NCBI RefSeq assembly: GCF_042453785.1
Contig: NC_091672.1
Location: forward strand, 3,812,001 to 3,876,000
DNA length: 64,000 nucleotides
Reading direction: 5' to 3'
From: Malus domestica
Taxonomy: Eukaryota; Streptophyta; Magnoliopsida; Rosales; Rosaceae
Shown here: one piece after another, positions 58,912-64,000 of the stretch
Layout: each line of letters begins with the position of its first letter
Numbering within the stretch: position 1 is the stretch's first letter
Notes under the pieces: model-generated
What the model was told of the DNA's origin: nothing
Seen by the model: only the letters and a program-made list of their open reading frames with translations
Database searches by the model: none
Made by a program: the position numbers and the translations under genes

Positions 58912-59711
58912 TAGGGGTGGGCAAACGGGTAGGGGACCCTAGGGTCGGGGCGGGTAATCACGGTTCGGGGCGAGTCCAATTTTTTTAGAGAGTGAATGGG
59001 ACGGGGGCGGGGCGGTTCCAAATCTTGAGACCTATGAGGCCCGAGACCGGCCCGTTTCTATTATACAATGGATGGGCTTTGCTGGGGGATTAGAAAGTTA
59101 GAAACCAACCAATTTAGATGAATGGATGGGCCCATTCCTATCATACTATGAAACCTTCCAAAGTTTATATCAAACAAACTTGGCAATTTCCTCAAGGAAA
59201 TCTCGCTCTATCATTTTAAAACCTTCCATAGCCTTCTCTCTTCTTCTATTCCAAATTGAAACCCACCATTTCTTCCATCTCTTATTTCTCACCCTTGATT
59301 TTATCGAAATTTTACTTGGACGAACATGGCGCAAGGCTCCAGATCAGAGAAGACGGTGGGCTCTAGATCGACGAAGATGACACGATGGACGTGCTTTCCA
59401 TCATCGGTGTAGGAAAAGATGGTGTTGAAGGCGTCGTCGCCGCGGCTGACGATCTGTCTTGGGCATATGACCATTTGGTCATTGATGCATCTGGGTTTCA
59501 CGACGTCGGAGGAAGACGAGACTCAGAATGAAACGTTTCTGTTGGACCTGTGGACCCGGCCCTAACCGGCTCGTTTAACATGGACCGGGTTAGGTTCGGT
59601 TCTTAATTCAAAAACTTCAATACCCGCCCCGCCTCGTCCCATTGCATTTTAAAAACGGGTCCGGTCCAGTCCCTCCAAATTTGGCCCCGGCCCAGGTCAT
59701 GCCCACACCTA
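58912..59711. mobile_element. Pack-type hAT element carrying an alpha-tubulin fragment
   Basis: The 800-bp element begins TAGGGGTGGGCA and ends TGCCCACACCTA (11 of 12 bases matching as inverted repeats). It is flanked by a perfect 8-bp duplication GTTTTAAC at 58904-58911 and 59712-59719. The short TIRs and 8-bp duplication define a hAT-superfamily element. It has no transposase. Its interior holds a piece of alpha-tubulin coding sequence on the minus strand, so it behaves like a Pack-MULE-style gene-capturing element. Confidence 0.88.
59313..59501 (-). pseudogene. Captured alpha-tubulin exon fragment
   Basis: The minus strand encodes [20 protein letters not shown], then [20 protein letters not shown] and EPTVFSDLE. 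This aligns with the alpha-tubulin N-terminal region [31 protein letters not shown], with substitutions. Only about 60 codons are present and sequence beyond EPTV has diverged, so no functional tubulin is possible. Confidence 0.85.
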
Positions 59712-60259
59712 GTTTTAACGTGCGCCAAAACTGAAATGAAACCAAACTGTTTGGTTTGATTTGGTGTGGTTTCAAATGGTTTTGGTTTAGTTTTTGAAAA
59801 GAAAAAAATGTACAGTTTAAAATTTACACCCTATCTACACATAAGACGGCCTCATTTTCCACACAATACATGTTTACACCTATCTAATCTAAGTGTTAAT
59901 TTATGCTGAAAATTAATAAAATAGAATCTTCTGCATGTTTTTTCACTTGGCCAAGAAGGAGATTTGTATTTGGCAGCAGGGGTTGATTAGCTTAATAAAA
60001 CCTACACTGTACATGTACATGGGGAGAATGGGAGAATTGTTTATAAGTCAACACACTATATTTGCTTTGTAACAGATGACATATATTCCAACTCCATGTA
60101 TATAGATATAAGCACTTGTTTTTGCACCCTTATATGTTAATTACTAAGCTGGTATAGTACCAAAAAAATTGTAAGTTTGCACAAGAAAATTACATGTTAA
60201 TCCTAATGCAAGTGTTAATTTGCACTATCTACTATTAAGCTTATGGTTATTAAATCTAA

Positions 60260-61228
60260 GGCCATCTCCAACCGAAGGGTCCAGAGGGCCCGAGGGCCGA
60301 AAATAGCCCTAAAACCGTCTCCAACCGAAGGCTAGGCCAGAGGGCTCGGGAATCTGGGAGGGCCCCACGGGATCAGAGAGGGCTGGAGGGCTGGCTGCTT
60401 TCGGCCAGCCAGCCAGCCCCGGGCTGGCTATTTTTTTTTTTAATGTTTCTCATTTCTGTCGGTTATAACCGACAGAAATAATATAATATATATAATATAT
60501 ATTATTTCTCTCGGTTATAACCGACAGAAATAACAATTTGAATTTAAACTTCCAACGGCTAGCGCCACTAGCCGTTGTAAACCTTTTTTTTTTTTTTTAT
60601 GAATTTAAACCTTTTTTTTTCTTTTTTTTTCTATAACTTCCTATAACTTCTATTTTACAAAATTTGTTTCAATTTTTTTTAATTCTATTTTTTTCCTATA
60701 ACTTATATTTTACAAAATTTGGTTCATATTTTTTTCATATAACTTCTATTTTACAAAATTTGTTTCATATTTTTTTTTAAATTCCATTTTTTTCCTATAA
60801 CTTCTATTTCACAAAATTTGTTTCATATTTTTTTTAAATTCTATTTTTTTTCCTATAACTTCCTAAACCATTATACAACATTAAATTAAATTAAGTAACA
60901 TGAAACAACATTAAACAATATGAAACAACATTAAATAACATTAACCAACATAAAAATTATACAACATTAACCAACATGATTTTTAAATAAAATTAAGTTG
61001 TAGTTTTTAAATAATAAATTATGTTTGGCCCTATGACCCTTTGGCCCTCGGTTGGAGACGGTTTTTTGTGACAGGGCTAAAACGAGCCCTCTGGCCCTCT
61101 GGCCCTCGGTTGGAGACGGAGGCAAATATGGCCATGTACTGTTCATTAAAATATTAATATCTTGGAGAATCTTGGAAGGCCAGAGGGCTAAAACGAGCCC
61201 TCTGGCCAACCATTGGTTGGAGATGGCC
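60260..61228. mobile_element. PIF/Harbinger-type MITE, 969 bp
   Basis: Ends GGCCATCTCCAACC (left) and GGTTGGAGATGGCC (right) are perfect 14-bp inverted repeats flanked by TAA at 60257-60259 and 61229-61231, the 3-bp duplication typical of PIF/Harbinger. Subterminal words (CTCCAACCGAAGG left, CCTCGGTTGGAGACGG right) are repeated in both halves. The centre is T-rich and non-coding. Confidence 0.8.
60454..60533. repeat. Duplicated palindrome inside the MITE
   Basis: TCGGTTATAACCGA occurs twice, each time in a TTTCT(G/C)TCGG...CCGACAGAAA context, separated by a (TA)-rich self-complementary spacer, so the region can form nested hairpins. Confidence 0.85.
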
Positions 61229-62615
61229 TAAGAACATGGTTTGTAGCTGGGGAGGATTTTGTTAATCTACTCTTCTGTTTTCTAAAGAAATGCAGGCTAG
61301 CTCTTCCTCTTCGAAATGCTGCATTGATAAGTAATAATTGTTAAATAGAATAAGGGTGGAAAGGGATGACATTCTAGTGTAATTGAGTTCATACTAAATG
61401 TATGGACTCTAACAAACAACCAATTAAAGTATGACATTTAATTTGAGGTACAATTTTGGTTTCAGTGCGGTTTTCAAAAGTCAAAACCGAAACCAAACTG
61501 TTTCCTACCGTACGGTTCGATTTCAAAACCGCAAAATCGAACATTTCGGTGCGGTTCAATTTTATTCGTGTTTTTTGTTTCAAGTGTCTACCCCTAGTTA
61601 CAATTTCATAATAGAAGAGAAGTACAATAAAGAGACTCCAATAATAGGAAGAATAAGCAAAACTTTCATACGGTTACCGAGGAAAAACAAAGGGCATTCA
61701 GATTTTAGAGTTGGATGATATTAGGTATACTAAATTGTTAAATTAAATTTACAAATTAAATGATGTATCACCAATAAAAAAATAAGCCGTTAACCAATCG
61801 CTAGTTGAAGTCGTAAGGACAATGAGACCTTGGCTTCCGTTGTTATCTGGTATGGAGTCTCGCTTAAGAGTGGAGAGCATGAAAAACATTATAATGCTAA
61901 ATGGAATATACAATTCTCATCGTGCAACCCTGCATTTATTTTCTATTATCGTCAATTACTTCTTTATTTTTTCTAATAAATATTAATTGGATAATTTCCA
62001 TTTCTCTACTCTAAGAATTGGAAAGTTTTGATTTACTATACATAATGGACCAAGAAGAACTTCCAATATTCAAAATAAAGGGCCGCATAGTTTTGTTTGT
62101 TGCGACTTGATTTTCACAATTTTTTTTTGGAAAAAAAAAAGGAGATGAAATTACATTAAAAACCTTCTAGGGCAATCAATGGCGGATGCACTAAGGGACT
62201 AGAAAAGATAAGTGGCTATGAGGACCTCTAAGGACCACCCAAGCTTAAGCATGTGGTGGAGGAGAAGGGTACAACATCAGACGGACGGGTCCATATTTTG
62301 CAAATTATTAAAAAAAAAAAAAGAAGAAGACTATTCTATTTTTTAAAAGATTTCGTCATGACAACGTTGTTTTGAACCAAACCATTTAAAACAAAATAAA
62401 AAACAAGTCTTCTTCTTAGGTCATATGAGGGAGACTTTTTTTAATTAAAAATAATAAATCAAGAGAGGATTCGCTTTCCTCCTGCCTGATATCTCCATCC
62501 ATTACCATTTTGTATTCACTATCCCAATTGAGTAATTCCTAATTTCAATTCCCTTTTTCCTCTAACTACACCCAACCAATCACCATGCCACCACCAGCGA
62601 TAATCATTATTGATT
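61229..62615. other. Gene-free AT-rich spacer
   Basis: No gene was recognised. Confidence 0.45.
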
Positions 62616-62788
62616 AGGTAATACTAGAGAGACTAACTTTGTAAACAAAAAATTTGTAAATTAAATGACATGGAAATTGATATTAGATTATTACTTAAGC
62701 ATGATAAACATGCTCATACTTATTGGTGACACATCATTTAATTAGTTTGCAAATTTTGTCTATAAATTTAGTTTATCTAGTAATATCC
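62616..62788. mobile_element. Fold-back MITE-like element
   Basis: GTAATACTAGAGAGACTAAC, then TTGTAAACAAAAAATTTG at the left, is an imperfect reverse complement of the right end (CAAATTTTGTCTATAAATTT then AGTTTATCTAGTAATATC). The target duplication is not clear. Confidence 0.6.
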
Positions 62789-63275
62789 TTATCGATTAGT
62801 TCTACAATCCTTTTCCAAATACTTCAAGTTCATTTTGGATAGTTTCAATCTCATTCTGGATAGTTCAATTCTAATGGATAGTTCCAAATGATTGAAGATC
62901 TATTTTTTCTTCTATAGACAATGAAACTATCATAACATGTTTTGAGAGTATGAAACCTCATCGTGGACAAATTCAGTCTTTGTAACTTGTAATGTTATTT
63001 GTATAAAAATTATGAATGAAAAGTTGGTAGTTTATTGTTTAATTTTTTAATATTATTTTCATCTTTTTAAACTTTTATATTTGTACCACCCGATATTAAA
63101 ATCTTAAATCCGTCATTGGGCGACCATTACAAATAACATCTACTAGAAAAGCATGACAAGCGCACTGTGAGACAATAACTTTAGTATCTAGTTCTTTTGT
63201 GCTGATTGCTTCCTTACCCACTTCTACGCTATTGTGCTTGAAATTTATGTTGTTTTGTAAACGTTCTTGTTGTGA

Positions 63276-63819
63276 TGTTGGAAATTTAACTAAATTTGTT
63301 ATTAAGATAAAAAAAGGAATTTGGGATTTTGGGATTTTGCTATGGCCGGTGGATTGGCTTAAAAGTATTTAATTTGTAATTTATTTTACGGCATATTTAG
63401 ATTAAACAAGCATAATTTCTATTGTTAAAAGTAAGTTAGAAAATTATCCCTCATTAATCTAATTATTTGGTTCACATGCAAGTTAGTATGTAAGTACAAT
63501 AGATTATATATCTTTGGTCAGAAGGAGGAAAACAATAATAAGAATAAACAATATGTTGTAAAATAGTGGGTATGTTTGCCCACATGTATATAGTAACTCA
63601 TTCATAAGTTTAATAGTGTCATTTGTTTGTTTTCTATGAGGTTGCTCTATAAATAGAGCACTACATTTGATCAAATTAGACTTGGAAGAGAAAAAACAAC
63701 TAATAGCAATAATATACATTACTTCCTCTGCAACAGCTTGTGTTGGTATAATATTTTGCAACTGCTTCGCTCCTGTCCTTAGTAAAGGTTATCTCTCTAA
63801 ATTTTGCATATGTATAACA
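63276..63819 (+). repeat. Probable 5' LTR of a Copia-type element extending past the window
   Basis: A segment starting TGTTGGAAATTTAAC and ending TGTATAACA is followed directly by TGTTATCAGCACGAGTCTCT, a primer-binding sequence used by many plant Copia elements. A TATA box (TATAAATA, 63648-63655) sits about 165 bp before the LTR end, as expected for an LTR. The second LTR and coding region lie outside the window, so the left boundary is provisional. Confidence 0.5.
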
Positions 63820-64000
63820 TGTTATCAGCACGAGTCTCTAATTATTTATCATTTCGCTTCACCGAAAGAAAAAAAAAATGTTTCCTCTAAGGTTTTTACT
63901 ATTCTTCTTCTTCCTCTGCCTCAATTGCTGGATATACCCTCGCGAAGAACTGTTTACACCATGTTTACTTCTAGTTCTCAACCTAACAGTTACTTATATC
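63820..64000 (+). mobile_element. Primer-binding site and leader of the probable Copia-type element (partial)
   Basis: TGTTATCAGCACGAG at 63820-63834 is followed by a leader of about 160 bp with no domain visible before the window ends. Confidence 0.45.

Overview
This is a 64 kb piece of a plant nuclear genome. Intron-rich genes with GT-AG splice sites are spread over an AT-rich background full of MITEs, SINE fragments, a Cassandra TRIM and a full-length Ty3/gypsy retrotransposon. Protein similarities and the MITE families suggest a woody eudicot, most likely Rosaceae of the apple/pear type (inference from recall, not from a search). No operons, CRISPR arrays or bacterial features are present. 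Neighbouring host genes are functionally unrelated, as expected in a plant.

Layout. 1-7 kb is gene-free and holds several MITEs, a complete Cassandra TRIM with 5S-rRNA-derived LTRs (1850-2506) and an Au SINE fragment. 7.0-7.6 kb is an intronless OVATE family protein gene (-). 9.1-15.1 kb is a 12-exon lipid-droplet-associated hydrolase (LDAH) gene (-). 16.4 kb is a broken RNase H remnant. 17.7-31.3 kb is a 13.5 kb Tat-lineage Ty3/gypsy element with two 942-bp LTRs and a 5-bp TSD, nested in an older AT-rich repeat. 33.1-35.2 kb is an HVA22/DP1 family gene (+) with an apparent C-terminal frameshift. 35.4-35.9 kb is a small plant gene of unknown function (-). 37.3-41.5 kb is a 14-exon E2F transcription factor (-). 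43.9-44.9 kb is a plastid-type mTERF gene (-). 46.1-48.5 kb is chloroplast 2-Cys peroxiredoxin (+). 49.3-50.0 kb is a small NifU-C-like plastid protein (+). 53.1-57.7 kb is a 7-exon cytokinin-activating LOG gene (-). 58-64 kb is gene-free and carries a Pack-type hAT element with a captured alpha-tubulin fragment, a PIF/Harbinger-type MITE and, at the right edge, what looks like the 5' LTR of a Copia-type element.

The most unusual structure lies inside the Tat-lineage element. Downstream of gag-pro and pol, on the opposite strand, is an intact four-exon gene (29689 to 26321) for a 1,049-residue protein: plant mobile domain, then a disordered basic region, then a coiled coil. Its three 70-76 bp introns have canonical splice sites and keep the frame, and it has its own TATA box on the minus strand. 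The element therefore carries a spliced antisense gene alongside its retroviral-type genes. Such a gene can survive retrotransposition because its introns read as unspliced sequence in the sense genomic RNA.

Exon boundaries were worked out by hand from splice sites, reading-frame phase and family conservation. All lengths close exactly to whole codons, but none was checked against transcripts.
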